A DNA stretch of 64,000 bases from Noviherbaspirillum soli (GTDB lineage: Bacteria > Pseudomonadota > Gammaproteobacteria > Burkholderiales > Burkholderiaceae_D): contig NZ_JACYOX010000011.1 of the NCBI RefSeq assembly GCF_015352955.1, positions 1 through 64,000 of the forward strand, in the 5' to 3' direction. Under the pieces are notes generated by a model. The model ran no database searches. It had not been told where the DNA came from and saw only the letters and a program-made list of their open reading frames with translations. Positions 45,832-54,336 of the stretch are shown piece by piece (the first letter of the stretch is position 1; each line of letters opens with the position of its first letter). Both the position numbers and the translations under genes were made by a program.

Positions 45832-46356
45832 ATGATGAAGACCAGACTTGGCATGAGCCTGCTCGCCGGCGCCATGGCGCTTGCGGCTTCTACGACCCTG
45901 TACGCGCAGGGAGCCACCTCGGGCAGTACCAGCACCACTGACAGCAGCGGCTTTGCTGCAGGCCGCCATGCGGATGGCGGTACCGGCGTTCGCAAGGCAC
46001 AGAGCAGCAGCACGACCAGCACGAGCGGCGTGAGTACAGGCGGCTCCAGCAGCGCCGCCGGCAGTTCCAGCACATCCGGCAGCGGCGGCAGCGCAACCGC
46101 TGGCAGCGGCGTCAGCGCCTCGACGCTAGGTACGGGCGGCTCGTCGGCCGGAACGCAGAACAGCACGGGCGGCACGGCCACCAGCGCAACCGGCACCGGC
46201 AGCAGCGCGACTGCCACGGGCCCTAGCGGCAGGAGCACTTCGAGTTCGTCGGGCAGCAGCGCGGACCCTGCGCCAGGCGCGTCCGGGTATGCGCACGATA
46301 AAGCGCATTCCTCGACGCACGGCAAAGACGCTGCACCCGGCCAGCGAATGAAGTAG
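45832..46356 (+). CDS. second exported Ser/Gly/Thr-rich protein
   Basis: The 174-residue product has a signal peptide ending TLYAQG and a mature part of Ser, Gly, Thr and Ala, sharing STLGTGGSSAG with the preceding gene, then a His-containing tail (YAHDKAHSSTHGKD). Ribosome site AGGAGAACG. It is a divergent relative of its neighbour. Overlong antisense frames here come from the repeat composition. Confidence 0.7.
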   Translation: MMKTRLGMSLLAGAMALAASTTLYAQGATSGSTSTTDSSGFAAGRHADGGTGVRKAQSSSTTSTSGVSTGGSSSAAGSSSTSGSGGSATAGSGVSASTLGTGGSSAGTQNSTGGTATSATGTGSSATATGPSGRSTSSSSGSSADPAPGASGYAHDKAHSSTHGKDAAPGQRMK

Positions 46357-46606
46357 GCACAGACAGGCTAGGACGGTTCCTAGTCTTCGAGAACGCTCAT
46401 CACTCTCATCTCTGCACCATGCAGAAATGAAAAGCCCTCAGCAGGACCGGCGCAGGAGGATGGTGCTGTGGCCGACTTGCGCCGAAAAGCAGGATGGCAG
46501 AAATTCCAATGAATACCTGTTCAGGCAGATCAGTTCAGACCACGAATTGTTACAATAGAGAAACTTTTATTTGTGGTGCTGTCAAACTGAATGTAGGAGC
46601 AAGTGG

Positions 46607-47722
46607 ATGATTTGCAAAAACGCGGACAGCAAAGCCGAGGCCATTGCTACCCTGGAGAGCCTCCTTGCGCGCGCTACCCCTGACAAAAAAGCATTGATAG
46701 ACCGTGAGTTGCGCATGATGCGCGCCGGCGTAAAAGGGGAGCAGGAGGCTGCATACCTGATCGATTTCCAACTCAAAGAAAGTAAGAACACTGCCGTCGT
46801 CCATGATTTGCGAGTGCAGCTTGGTGATGGCCGCGTCGCCCAGATTGACCATTTGCTGATTCATCGGACGCTTCGCTTCTACATCCTGGAGACCAAGCAT
46901 TTCTCTCATGGTGTAAAGATCACCGATGAAGGCGAATTCCTGCGCTGGAACGACTGGAAGAAGACCTATGAAGGTATACCATCGCCGATCGAGCAAAATG
47001 AGCGTCATGCGGCGGTGCTACGTACGCTACTGAGCAAGCTTGGCCTCGGAGAACCAAAGATCGAGTCGATGATTCTGATCGCGCCCCAGGCGCGCATTGA
47101 CCGTTCCAAGCGGTTCGATAGCGCCAGAGTCGTCAAAGCTGACCAGTTTTTGACCGCGATGCAAAAGAATCTCGACAATACCAACATCTTTGGCCTGCTC
47201 GGCGGTCTGGCAAAGGCGTCGTTTTCTGAATCGATCGGTGACATCGCGAAAAAGCTCATCCGCTTGCATCGGCCAATTACCATTGATTATGCGGCCAAGT
47301 TTGGCATGGCCAGCAGTTCGAGCGTTCCGGTTACCCCGCCCCTCTCTGCAACCCAATTCGGCCATTCCACACTGGCTCCGGCACCTGCCGCTGCCCAAGT
47401 AGCGTCAGCCCCAAGTGTCGCCGGTATGGAGGCACAGTTCGGCCAGTCGGCATCGCCGCTGCCGAACACGACGCCTGCGGCGCAGACTCCAGCCGTTTCC
47501 CCAACCGGTTCCTGTCGCAAATGCCAGGGTATGGACGTCTCGGTCCAGTATGGCAAATACGGTTATTACTTTAGATGCGCCAGCTGTGACGGCAATACGC
47601 CGATCAAGCTCGATTGCGGCAAGGAAGGACATAAGGAACGGTTGCGCAAAGACGGCCTGCGGTTTTACCGGGAATGTGCGGATTGCCAGAGCAGCGCAAT
47701 GTTCTTTACCAATCGACAGTAA
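46607..47722 (+). CDS. NERD-domain nuclease-like protein with zinc ribbon
   Basis: Starting at ATG 46607 (AGGAGCAAG ribosome site), the 371-residue protein has a NERD domain: GVKGEQEAAYLIDFQL, then AQIDHLLIHRTLRFYILETKHF near residues 80-101 with the Asp...Glu-x-Lys nuclease core. A Pro/Ala-rich linker follows, then a zinc-ribbon-like end with CRKCQG, CASC and CADC. NERD proteins are linked to DNA processing and defence. It sits inside the PRTRC cassette and converges on PRTRC F. Confidence 0.82.
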   Translation: MICKNADSKAEAIATLESLLARATPDKKALIDRELRMMRAGVKGEQEAAYLIDFQLKESKNTAVVHDLRVQLGDGRVAQIDHLLIHRTLRFYILETKHFSHGVKITDEGEFLRWNDWKKTYEGIPSPIEQNERHAAVLRTLLSKLGLGEPKIESMILIAPQARIDRSKRFDSARVVKADQFLTAMQKNLDNTNIFGLLGGLAKASFSESIGDIAKKLIRLHRPITIDYAAKFGMASSSSVPVTPPLSATQFGHSTLAPAPAAAQVASAPSVAGMEAQFGQSASPLPNTTPAAQTPAVSPTGSCRKCQGMDVSVQYGKYGYYFRCASCDGNTPIKLDCGKEGHKERLRKDGLRFYRECADCQSSAMFFTNRQ

Positions 47723-47738
47723 GCAGAAAGAAAAAAAA

Positions 47739-47762
47739 GCCCTCAGTTCGGAAACTGAGGGC
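47739..47762 (-). terminator. terminator between NERD and PRTRC F genes
   Basis: GCCCTCAGTT and AACTGAGGGC with loop CGGA; eight T follow on the minus strand. It lies between convergent stops (47722 and 47819) and serves mainly the minus-strand F gene. Confidence 0.85.
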
Positions 47763-47818
47763 TTGGTTGGAGTTGAAGAAGAATGCCGGGGCAGGCGTCG
47801 CAGGTAGCGCGGCGCCGG

Positions 47819-48910
47819 CTAGCATCCATGGCGGTAATTGCCGTTACTGAGTTGCAGAAGTAGCGTCTCGATCGTTTTGACCAGCCTGAAGCCGTCCAGG
47901 ATCCCTTTCCACCATTCCCCAAACGCCTCGGTATCGTCCTGGTAGACGAGCTCAAGATGCGAGGACTGCGTGTAGTTGTCGCTGCAGTTGTTAGCCATCT
48001 GGAAGAAGTCATCCAGAATCATCCCCATCTGATCCTCGGAACTGAAGCGGATGACTGCCAGGGTGTAGACCGGTTCGTGTTCGCTGTAGCTGAACTCGCC
48101 CAGCTTGTGCGACCCATCCTTGTAGGCTTCGGCAAGCGCCAGCGTTGATTGCAACACCTCCTTTGCCCAATCCGGCGTCGACACCTTGTTGATGATGTCT
48201 TCCACCTGCAGCGGCGTGAGTTTCAGTTGCGGGCAACCTGCCCACTTCGGCACCCCTTCCAGCAGCGTTTCCTTGGTCGGCAGGCCTTCGAAGTTCGGGT
48301 CTTCCTCTTCGTCGTCCCCGTTTTCGCCCTGCTCGCCTCGTTCGTCAAAGTAGTACATGAACGGAACGTTTTCGAACACATGGTTGAACGTGAACAGGAG
48401 CATGCTCGCGTACCCGGCCCATTGCAATGCGGCGCATACCGTTTCTCCCAGCCCTGGACACAGTGCTTCCAGTGCCAGGATGCGTTCGCCGATGAAGACG
48501 GTTGGAATGGCGCCGGTATCGACCGTGAAGTGGAATCGGCTGCCGGCCGGTTTCGCTTCATGATCCTCCCGCATTTCCGCATACTCCTGTATATCGCCGT
48601 CGTTGATATCGACCGACAGCTCGAACAGGGTCGGCTCGCCAAGAACTTCATCAATCCCGCGGCTGACCGCTTTCTTGATCACGCCCTCGATGGTTTCATC
48701 GGCAAGCAGATCGTCTTCCCGAATCACCCCGATACGCCCCAACTGGCTGGCCAGCAGGACGATCGACGCATGGGTGGCCTGAGTGAAGCAATCGGGCACC
48801 TGCGGGGCGATCTTGGGGAGGCTTAGAAGAAAGGGGGCAGAAACTGCGGTGCTGGCTGCAGGACCGGCCCCTTGTTGGATGCCAAAACTGTTTTCGTAGC
48901 CTTTGAACAT
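47819..48910 (-). CDS. PRTRC system protein F
   Basis: The 363-residue protein starts MFKGYENSFGIQQGAG and has LLSLPKIAPQVPDCF, GVIREDDLL, an acidic stretch (GENGDDEEEDPNF) and HVFENVPFMYYFD, matching the PRTRC F family. No enzymatic motif is evident and its role is unknown. It lies between proteins C and B; the usual neighbour B is displaced by the plus-strand insert. Confidence 0.85.
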   Translation of the reverse strand: MFKGYENSFGIQQGAGPAASTAVSAPFLLSLPKIAPQVPDCFTQATHASIVLLASQLGRIGVIREDDLLADETIEGVIKKAVSRGIDEVLGEPTLFELSVDINDGDIQEYAEMREDHEAKPAGSRFHFTVDTGAIPTVFIGERILALEALCPGLGETVCAALQWAGYASMLLFTFNHVFENVPFMYYFDERGEQGENGDDEEEDPNFEGLPTKETLLEGVPKWAGCPQLKLTPLQVEDIINKVSTPDWAKEVLQSTLALAEAYKDGSHKLGEFSYSEHEPVYTLAVIRFSSEDQMGMILDDFFQMANNCSDNYTQSSHLELVYQDDTEAFGEWWKGILDGFRLVKTIETLLLQLSNGNYRHGC

Positions 48911-48941
48911 AGTGTCATTTCCTTCTGGTCAAATGAAAAAA

Positions 48942-48961
48942 GGGGGGAAGAATTTCCCCCC
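48942..48961 (-). terminator. hairpin between PRTRC C and F
   Basis: GGGGGGAA and TTCCCCCC with a short loop; the minus-strand side continues with six T. It would attenuate transcription between protein C and protein F. Confidence 0.75.
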
Positions 48962-49022
48962 TTCGCGTTGTTGGCATCGTCAAGCTTCTGACGAACCCAA
49001 GCATCGATGGGGGTCATGTTGC

Positions 49023-49232
49023 TTACCCTTTGGCGCCGGCCGTCTTGACGAACTTGTAGAGGAGCTTGTCGCCCTTGTCTTCAGGTCCTTCCACGGTGGC
49101 GTTGGTCAGTTCGGGAAACGTGGCACTGTAGATGTCACGCACTTCGTCGACGCTGAGGTTGTTACCCGGGCAGGGAAGCTCGGTACCGTTGTAGGCAAAA
49201 ACCCGGGCCAGACTTTGAACTTGCAGAGCCAT
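49023..49232 (-). CDS. PRTRC system protein C (ubiquitin-like)
   Basis: The 69-residue protein starts MALQVQSLARVFAYNGTEL and has PGNNLSVDEVRDIYSATFPEL and VEGPEDKGDKLLYKFV, the pattern of the prokaryotic ubiquitin family Prok_Ub. The last residues are TAGAKG, a C-terminal Gly as needed for E1 activation. With ThiF, B and A nearby it is the likely modifier of the cassette. Confidence 0.9.
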   Translation of the reverse strand: MALQVQSLARVFAYNGTELPCPGNNLSVDEVRDIYSATFPELTNATVEGPEDKGDKLLYKFVKTAGAKG

Positions 49233-49250
49233 TTCGATTTCCTTGGTTGA

Positions 49251-49703
49251 TTAAGCAAAAATGTTGATTGCGGATTGGCCAACATCGGGCGTTGCTGCGG
49301 GAGCGCCGTCGTTGCTGGTGCTGCCCGTGGTGCTTTGGCCCTGGTCATCATCGTCGTCGCTGGAAGGCGCCGGCGAGGATGCGGTGCTGAGCTTGCCTGC
49401 TTTCTTGATGGCGGCGGTTGCCTTGGATGCGAATTCCTTGCGGCCCGCTTCCAGGACTGCCTTGGTGGCTTCCACTTGTTCCACGACCGAAAGACGCGCG
49501 GTCGAGAACTGCGTGAGCGCCTCCACGAAGCCGGCATCAAGTTCCTCGGCAGTGCCGGTGAGCTTCAACGGCTGCGCCAGGGCTGCGGAATCGCCAGCGG
49601 TAGGCTTGGGCATCACGACCACGGTCAGGTTGTTGCCTTGTCCGGTAATGCTCATGGACAGGGACGGGCTTTGGGACAGCAGCTGCTGGAGTGCGACGAA
49701 CAT
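49251..49703 (-). CDS. PRTRC system protein E
   Basis: The 150-residue protein has a folded N-terminal part (LSMSITGQGNNLTVVVMPKP, LKLTGTAEELDAGFVEAL) typical of PRTRC E and a disordered acidic tail (SSDDDDDQGQS). It sits 18 bases before protein C. Function unknown. Confidence 0.87.
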   Translation of the reverse strand: MFVALQQLLSQSPSLSMSITGQGNNLTVVVMPKPTAGDSAALAQPLKLTGTAEELDAGFVEALTQFSTARLSVVEQVEATKAVLEAGRKEFASKATAAIKKAGKLSTASSPAPSSDDDDDQGQSTTGSTSNDGAPAATPDVGQSAINIFA

Positions 49704-49781
49704 GGAATTTCCTTTGAAGTGGATGGCGCCCGAACGGGCATTGGGAGAAAAGAGGAGAACGGCGGATGCCGTTCCCGGTTG

Positions 49782-51458
49782 TTACTTCGCGTATTGCATC
49801 GAGCGGGGGACGAGTCCCTTGTACTCGAAGCCGTCGACCTTCAGCAGTGCCTTGATGATGTCGTCTTTCTTCTGGCCGAGGATTTTGGAGAATTGCTTTC
49901 CAAGCTTGGCTTTGAGTCCGATTTCTTCACACAGCACTTCGATCTCGCTCTTGGTGAGCAGGTCCAGAAACTCGGCGTTCAACTGCCAGTGAGCCTTCAG
50001 GTCCAGTTCCAGGAACTGCATGATTTCGATCAGGCGACGTTCTTCGATGGCGTCCATGGCGGAGGTGGTAATCCCCATGGTCATCATCTTGCGATAGTCC
50101 TCGGTGAGTTTCCCCGCCGCGTCGATCGCCTTGGTCAGCCCGGTTCCGGTAAAGGTTGCGTTGGTGCCGGACAGCTTGCCCAGTCCTTCGGCGAGCTTGC
50201 CGCTGTTGACGTGCCGGAATTCACCGGTCGCCGCCATCGACAACATGACCAGCAGGTTTTTCTCGGGGTTCTGCATCAGCTCCTTCTTAGTGAAGGTGCG
50301 CCATTGCTTGACCCGATATTCCTTGACGCGCGTGGAGTCCTGCACCGTGACCGGTGCCGTCGTCTTCGTCGTTGTCGTGGTTGCCGCCTTCGCCGTGGTG
50401 CCCGAAGGCTTGGCGCCGGTTGTCGGTTGGGTTTCCTTTGCAGGAGCCGCCGCCGCCTTTTCCGCGCTGATGCGCTTGGCCAACATCTTGCTGTTGCAGG
50501 CTGTATCGAAGCACTGGTTCTTGTACATCTTCCCCATGGCGTCCGGTATGGCGCTGACTGCGGCACCGTAGTTCTTGCAGGCGCGGCAGGCATTGGCCTG
50601 TTCTTCGCCCACGCCGGTCGCACCTTCTGCCACCAGCTTGATGATCGTGTACTGATCACCTGGTCGAACGATCCTGACTTCAGGGAATTCATCGGCAAGC
50701 GACTCCTTCCTCTTCACCAGTTCGGCTTCTGTCTTTTCGGTGTAACAAGCGCCGTTGGTACAGGAGCCGGTTCCAACCGCTTCGCCGAAGAGCGCCTGCT
50801 GGTTGTCCGAGTTGTGCCGGCAGCCAGCGCAATCGGTTTTGTCGAAGATCGCCGCAGCCATGCTCTTGGAGATGCTTTGCAGCTGCTGCTTGACCGCGCC
50901 GACCGTCAGGTTGTGCTCCAGGATGGCCGACAGCGCCTTGTCCTGAACCGCCTTTTCAGCCGCCGCGAGCAACTCGGCATGACCCAGTTGGATCTTGCGT
51001 TCGTTGAGTGCGGTGCGAACCGCTTCCGAACAGTTGGTCAGCGCCAGGCGCTTGACCAGCGTCGCACGCGACCAGCCCAGACGCTTTGCTGCCTCGTCAT
51101 GGTCACCGGCACAGCTTCCCAACACGCGGGCGGCTGCGACAGCTTCCTCGGTCGGCGACATCTGTGCGCGCTGCACGTTTTCAATCAGGGAGACTTCGTC
51201 GGCCTCGGCGTCGGTCATATCCTTGACCAGCACCGGGATTTCATAGTCGTCGCCCTTCACTTTCTTTGCAGCGCGATAGCGGCGTTCGCCAGCCACCAGT
51301 TGATAAGCATCCCCGAAAGGACGAATCAAAATGGGCTGGATCACACCTTGCGATGCCACCGAAGCTTCGAGTTCCGCCATTTCTGCCGGGTCGAAGTAGG
51401 TGCGGGGATTACGGCCCATGGAAATACGGCCGAGGGACATCAGGGATGGGTGAGTCAT
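49782..51458 (-). CDS. PRTRC system ParB-family protein
   Basis: Starting MTHPSLMSLGRISMGRNP (ATG 51458, GGAGAATTGAA), the 558-residue protein has a ParB/sulfiredoxin N-terminal domain with LVAGERRYRAAKK and LIENVQRAQMSPTEEA, then an HTH (AKRLGWSRATLVKRLAL). A Cys-rich middle (DCAGCRHNS, GSCTNGACY, ACRACKNYG) could bind metal. A Thr/Ala-rich linker and the C-terminal PRTRC domain follow. It is first in the cassette. Plain ParB proteins segregate DNA; here no ParA is seen. Confidence 0.9.
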   Translation of the reverse strand: MTHPSLMSLGRISMGRNPRTYFDPAEMAELEASVASQGVIQPILIRPFGDAYQLVAGERRYRAAKKVKGDDYEIPVLVKDMTDAEADEVSLIENVQRAQMSPTEEAVAAARVLGSCAGDHDEAAKRLGWSRATLVKRLALTNCSEAVRTALNERKIQLGHAELLAAAEKAVQDKALSAILEHNLTVGAVKQQLQSISKSMAAAIFDKTDCAGCRHNSDNQQALFGEAVGTGSCTNGACYTEKTEAELVKRKESLADEFPEVRIVRPGDQYTIIKLVAEGATGVGEEQANACRACKNYGAAVSAIPDAMGKMYKNQCFDTACNSKMLAKRISAEKAAAAPAKETQPTTGAKPSGTTAKAATTTTTKTTAPVTVQDSTRVKEYRVKQWRTFTKKELMQNPEKNLLVMLSMAATGEFRHVNSGKLAEGLGKLSGTNATFTGTGLTKAIDAAGKLTEDYRKMMTMGITTSAMDAIEERRLIEIMQFLELDLKAHWQLNAEFLDLLTKSEIEVLCEEIGLKAKLGKQFSKILGQKKDDIIKALLKVDGFEYKGLVPRSMQYAK

Positions 51459-51735
51459 TTCAATTCTCCAATCAGTAGTCATTAATGAACAAATACGGTT
51501 ACCAGCTAATGCCGATTTCTACCTTGCTCATGGGGATGCACTACACGCGGTGATAACCGGGCAGGAAAAGGACTGGCTGATTGGTGCTTCGGGAAAGCTC
51601 AGGGTGTTCAACGCGCAGCGGCGGATGGTGAAGCGATGCATCTGCTGCAAGCGCATCTGTTTGCGTCCTGACAACTTCAATGCGCATTAAATGTTTAACA
51701 TTTAGCAATGTCTACCTATTGATACGGAATGAGTC

Positions 51736-52023
51736 ATGGACCAGAACCGCCCAGTCGAGACGCAGCCGGGATACGACCCTGACAGGTTGCTTGATGCAAT
51801 GCTAGAAAAACTTCAGTTGAAGAATGACGCGGCCCTGTGCAGGGCACTCGAGGTCGCGCCGCCGGTGATCAGCAAGATCCGGCATCGCCGCTTGCCTGTG
51901 GGCGCTTCGCTGTTAATCCGCATGCATGAGGTGACGGATATGTCGGTGGCTCAGTTGCGTGAAATACTGGGGGATCGCCGGCAGAAGTACCGGCTCAGTG
52001 ATGTGCAGGGCAAGCCAAAATAA
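51736..52023 (+). CDS. small HTH-like protein, paralogue 1
   Basis: The 95-residue product (MDQNRPVETQPGYDPDRLL) contains QLKNDAALCRALEVAPPVIS followed by KIRHRRLPVGASLLIRMHEV, which looks like a Cro/XRE-type helix-turn-helix, and ends DRRQKYRLSDVQGKPK. A close paralogue lies at 53948-54244 on the other strand. A transcription regulator role is inferred. Confidence 0.7.
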   Translation: MDQNRPVETQPGYDPDRLLDAMLEKLQLKNDAALCRALEVAPPVISKIRHRRLPVGASLLIRMHEVTDMSVAQLREILGDRRQKYRLSDVQGKPK

Positions 52024-52080
52024 GCCTAGGGCATCGCGAAATAAGTAGTGGCTGGTAAGTTATAGATTGCGTGTGCTCGC

Positions 52081-52152
52081 GTCAGATAAGGTGCAGTGGC
52101 TTGGACTTCATCTGACAGCTAGTGTCAGATTTGATCAGGACTTCGATCTGAC
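52081..52152. repeat. four heptamers in alternating orientation
   Basis: GTCAGAT at 52081, ATCTGAC at 52110, GTCAGAT at 52124 and ATCTGAC at 52146. The middle two form an 8-bp inverted repeat (ATCTGACA/TGTCAGAT) with a 5-base centre. They lie between two convergent genes, where no promoter is expected; a protein-binding site such as a parS-like site is possible. Confidence 0.6.
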
Positions 52153-52268
52153 CAATAGACCTTGGCCCGGTTTATTTTCCCAAGGTTTGTTAGAAAAATG
52201 AATTAAAGAAACTCGTGCCGCGAAATTCCCAAGTTCAGCCAAAAAAACGGACATAGAAAATTAATCTA

Positions 52269-53783
52269 TTAGCGAGTTGTCGAAATCTTGCCAAGCACTT
52301 CTGCGAGGTGTGTAATATTTACTGGCTTAGCGAAATGGTAGTGGAACCCGGCTTTTTTGGCGAGTTGACTATCGTCGTTTCTTGCATATCCAGTGATCGC
52401 AATGAACTTCGCGTTTGAAGCGTGCGGTAATAAGCGTAACAGCCGAAGCAGTTCGTAGCCATCGACTTCGGGCAATCCAATGTCGAGCAGGTACACGTCA
52501 AAATCATCAGCATGCGCCAAGTCGAGTGCCTGTTTTGCATGGTAGGCGACGGCAACAGTATGGCCCTCTTGTTCAAGCAGGCTAGCCAATCCCTGTGCGG
52601 CGTCGCGGTTGTCGTCGACGATTAAAAGGTGCAGGGATTGAAGGCCTGCCGATTGCTCCGCTGAGGGGTGATCGGTTGGCGCAGGAACAGTTATAGGCCT
52701 CTGCGATACGACTGCCTTCTTCCAATGCGGCAGTCGGATGGTAAAGGTGCTGCCTTGGCCCAGCCCTTCACTGTAAGCAGTGACAGTACCACTATGCAAA
52801 AGAATGACCTTTTCCACCAACGCCAATCCAAGACCTAGCCCGCCTTCCGCTCGGTCTGAATTTCTTTTGGCCTGCACGAACGGCTCGAACACATGCGGCA
52901 ACAACTCACGGCTTAGCCCCTTTCCGTTATCCTTGACCCGCAATTCGACATGGCCTGCGTCGATGCGTAGGGTTACGGTAATGAGACCACCTGCAGGTGT
53001 GTACTTGGCAGCATTGCCCAGCAAGTTCGCTACGGTTTGTACTAAACGCGTATGGTCGCCGCAGACGCATGCCGGTTCACCAGAGGTTTCGAGAATTAAT
53101 TGATGCGCCTTCACATCAAACATGCATTGCGTTTGGTCGATTGCGCCATGCAAGATCTCATTCATATCGACCGGCTGCTTATCGATAATAACCAGGCCGC
53201 GAGTGAGTCGTGAGACATCGAGCAAGTCATCCACCAGCTCGGTCATGTGCTTGACCTGTCGCATGATGACGTCACTCGCCGCAGACAAGCGTCGCCCATC
53301 GAGTTGGGTGAACTTCAGTAATTGCCCAGCCGTACTAATGCCGGCGAGCGGATTTCTTAGCTCATGCGCGAGCATCGCAAGAAATTCATCCTTCCGTTCA
53401 TTTTCTACCTGTAGCTGCTGCGCCTGCTGTTCTGCCTTGAGCTGTAGGTCCCTAAGCCTTTTCCCAAGCAGGCTCAAAACTAATCCTATACACAAAAAGG
53501 TGATGACAATGACAGCGCCGGCACTGTCTTCAATCCGGAAGCTGTAATAGGGGGAAATGAACAGATAAACGCTGATCATCGCACTGGTCACGGTGGCAAA
53601 AATGGCAGGCCCAAAGCCACCATAAGATGCGGCTATCACCACTGGGATGGTAAACAGGACAACCGGAATTGAGCTACCGAGTATTGGGTCAAGCCCATAA
53701 CGCAGCGCCGCAGCGAGGATAACCCCTATCAATGCAATGAGATAGTGCTTCAAAACAATGCCACGCTTCAGTTGGTTTGACAT
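52269..53783 (-). CDS. hybrid histidine kinase with DUF4118-type membrane domain
   Basis: The 504-residue protein starts MSNQLKRGIVLKHYLIAL. Four N-terminal spans resemble the KdpD/DUF4118 module. A coiled linker leads to HisKA (FLAMLAHELRNPL, phospho-His), then HATPase motifs NLLGNAAKYTP, VKDNGKGL and GGLGLGLALV. A C-terminal receiver has IVDDNRDA, phosphoacceptor LLDIGLPEVDG and FAKPV. It has no transcriptional output; it may pass phosphate to another receiver such as the one at 36480. Confidence 0.92.
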   Translation of the reverse strand: MSNQLKRGIVLKHYLIALIGVILAAALRYGLDPILGSSIPVVLFTIPVVIAASYGGFGPAIFATVTSAMISVYLFISPYYSFRIEDSAGAVIVITFLCIGLVLSLLGKRLRDLQLKAEQQAQQLQVENERKDEFLAMLAHELRNPLAGISTAGQLLKFTQLDGRRLSAASDVIMRQVKHMTELVDDLLDVSRLTRGLVIIDKQPVDMNEILHGAIDQTQCMFDVKAHQLILETSGEPACVCGDHTRLVQTVANLLGNAAKYTPAGGLITVTLRIDAGHVELRVKDNGKGLSRELLPHVFEPFVQAKRNSDRAEGGLGLGLALVEKVILLHSGTVTAYSEGLGQGSTFTIRLPHWKKAVVSQRPITVPAPTDHPSAEQSAGLQSLHLLIVDDNRDAAQGLASLLEQEGHTVAVAYHAKQALDLAHADDFDVYLLDIGLPEVDGYELLRLLRLLPHASNAKFIAITGYARNDDSQLAKKAGFHYHFAKPVNITHLAEVLGKISTTR

Positions 53784-53947
53784 GCTAGTGGCAAGATTGG
53801 TGTAGAAGATTGTCAAAAAATTACGAATAGCGTATCAGCGTTCCTGAGTGTCGACAAATATCATCGCTTTTGGAGTCCTGCCAGTTAAGCTCCACGTTAA
53901 AACGCACGTAACCTATATGGCTTGACTGTCTCACCGGGGAATACTCA

Positions 53948-54244
53948 TCAACCTTCCTTCGGCTTGCCTTGTACCAGGCTGATCCGGTACTTCTGGCGCC
54001 GGTCACCCATCAGGTTACGCAGTTCGCGCACTGGCAGGCCAGACACCTCATGCATGCGGATAAGCAGCGCTGCGCCGACCGGCAATCGCCGGTGCCGGAT
54101 CTTGCTTAGCAAGGGCGGCGCTATTTCCAGCAAACGTGCCAGGGCCGCGTCATTCTTTAATTCGAGCCTCTCAATAAGCGCGTTGAGCAGATTGTCGGGG
54201 TTATAGTTGACAGGATTTGGCTGTGCAGGCGAAGTTTGTTCCAT
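53948..54244 (-). CDS. small HTH-like protein, paralogue 2
   Basis: The 98-residue product (MEQTSPAQPNPVNYNPDNL) shares LKNDAALxRxLExAPPxxSK, IRHRRLPVGAxLLIRMHEV and GDRRQKYRxSxVQGKPK with the protein at 51736. The two flank the hybrid kinase on opposite strands, facing each other. Confidence 0.72.
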   Translation of the reverse strand: MEQTSPAQPNPVNYNPDNLLNALIERLELKNDAALARLLEIAPPLLSKIRHRRLPVGAALLIRMHEVSGLPVRELRNLMGDRRQKYRISLVQGKPKEG

Positions 54245-54336
54245 TGGAGGGATAACAGCGGCTCTGAAAGAACCAAATAATATCCCATAGGCAACTTATG
54301 AGGCCAAATACTCATCCCGGCTGTATCCTTTGCGCC

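Noticed and set aside
48823-49017. 64-codon ORF between PRTRC C and F
   Set aside because: It starts just after C but runs into the F gene in another frame and spans a terminator hairpin; no family resemblance after MTPIDAWVRQKL.
49275-51485. 736-codon plus-strand open frame
   Set aside because: It lies fully antisense to PRTRC ParB and E, whose proteins have clear motifs; its own translation has no domain.
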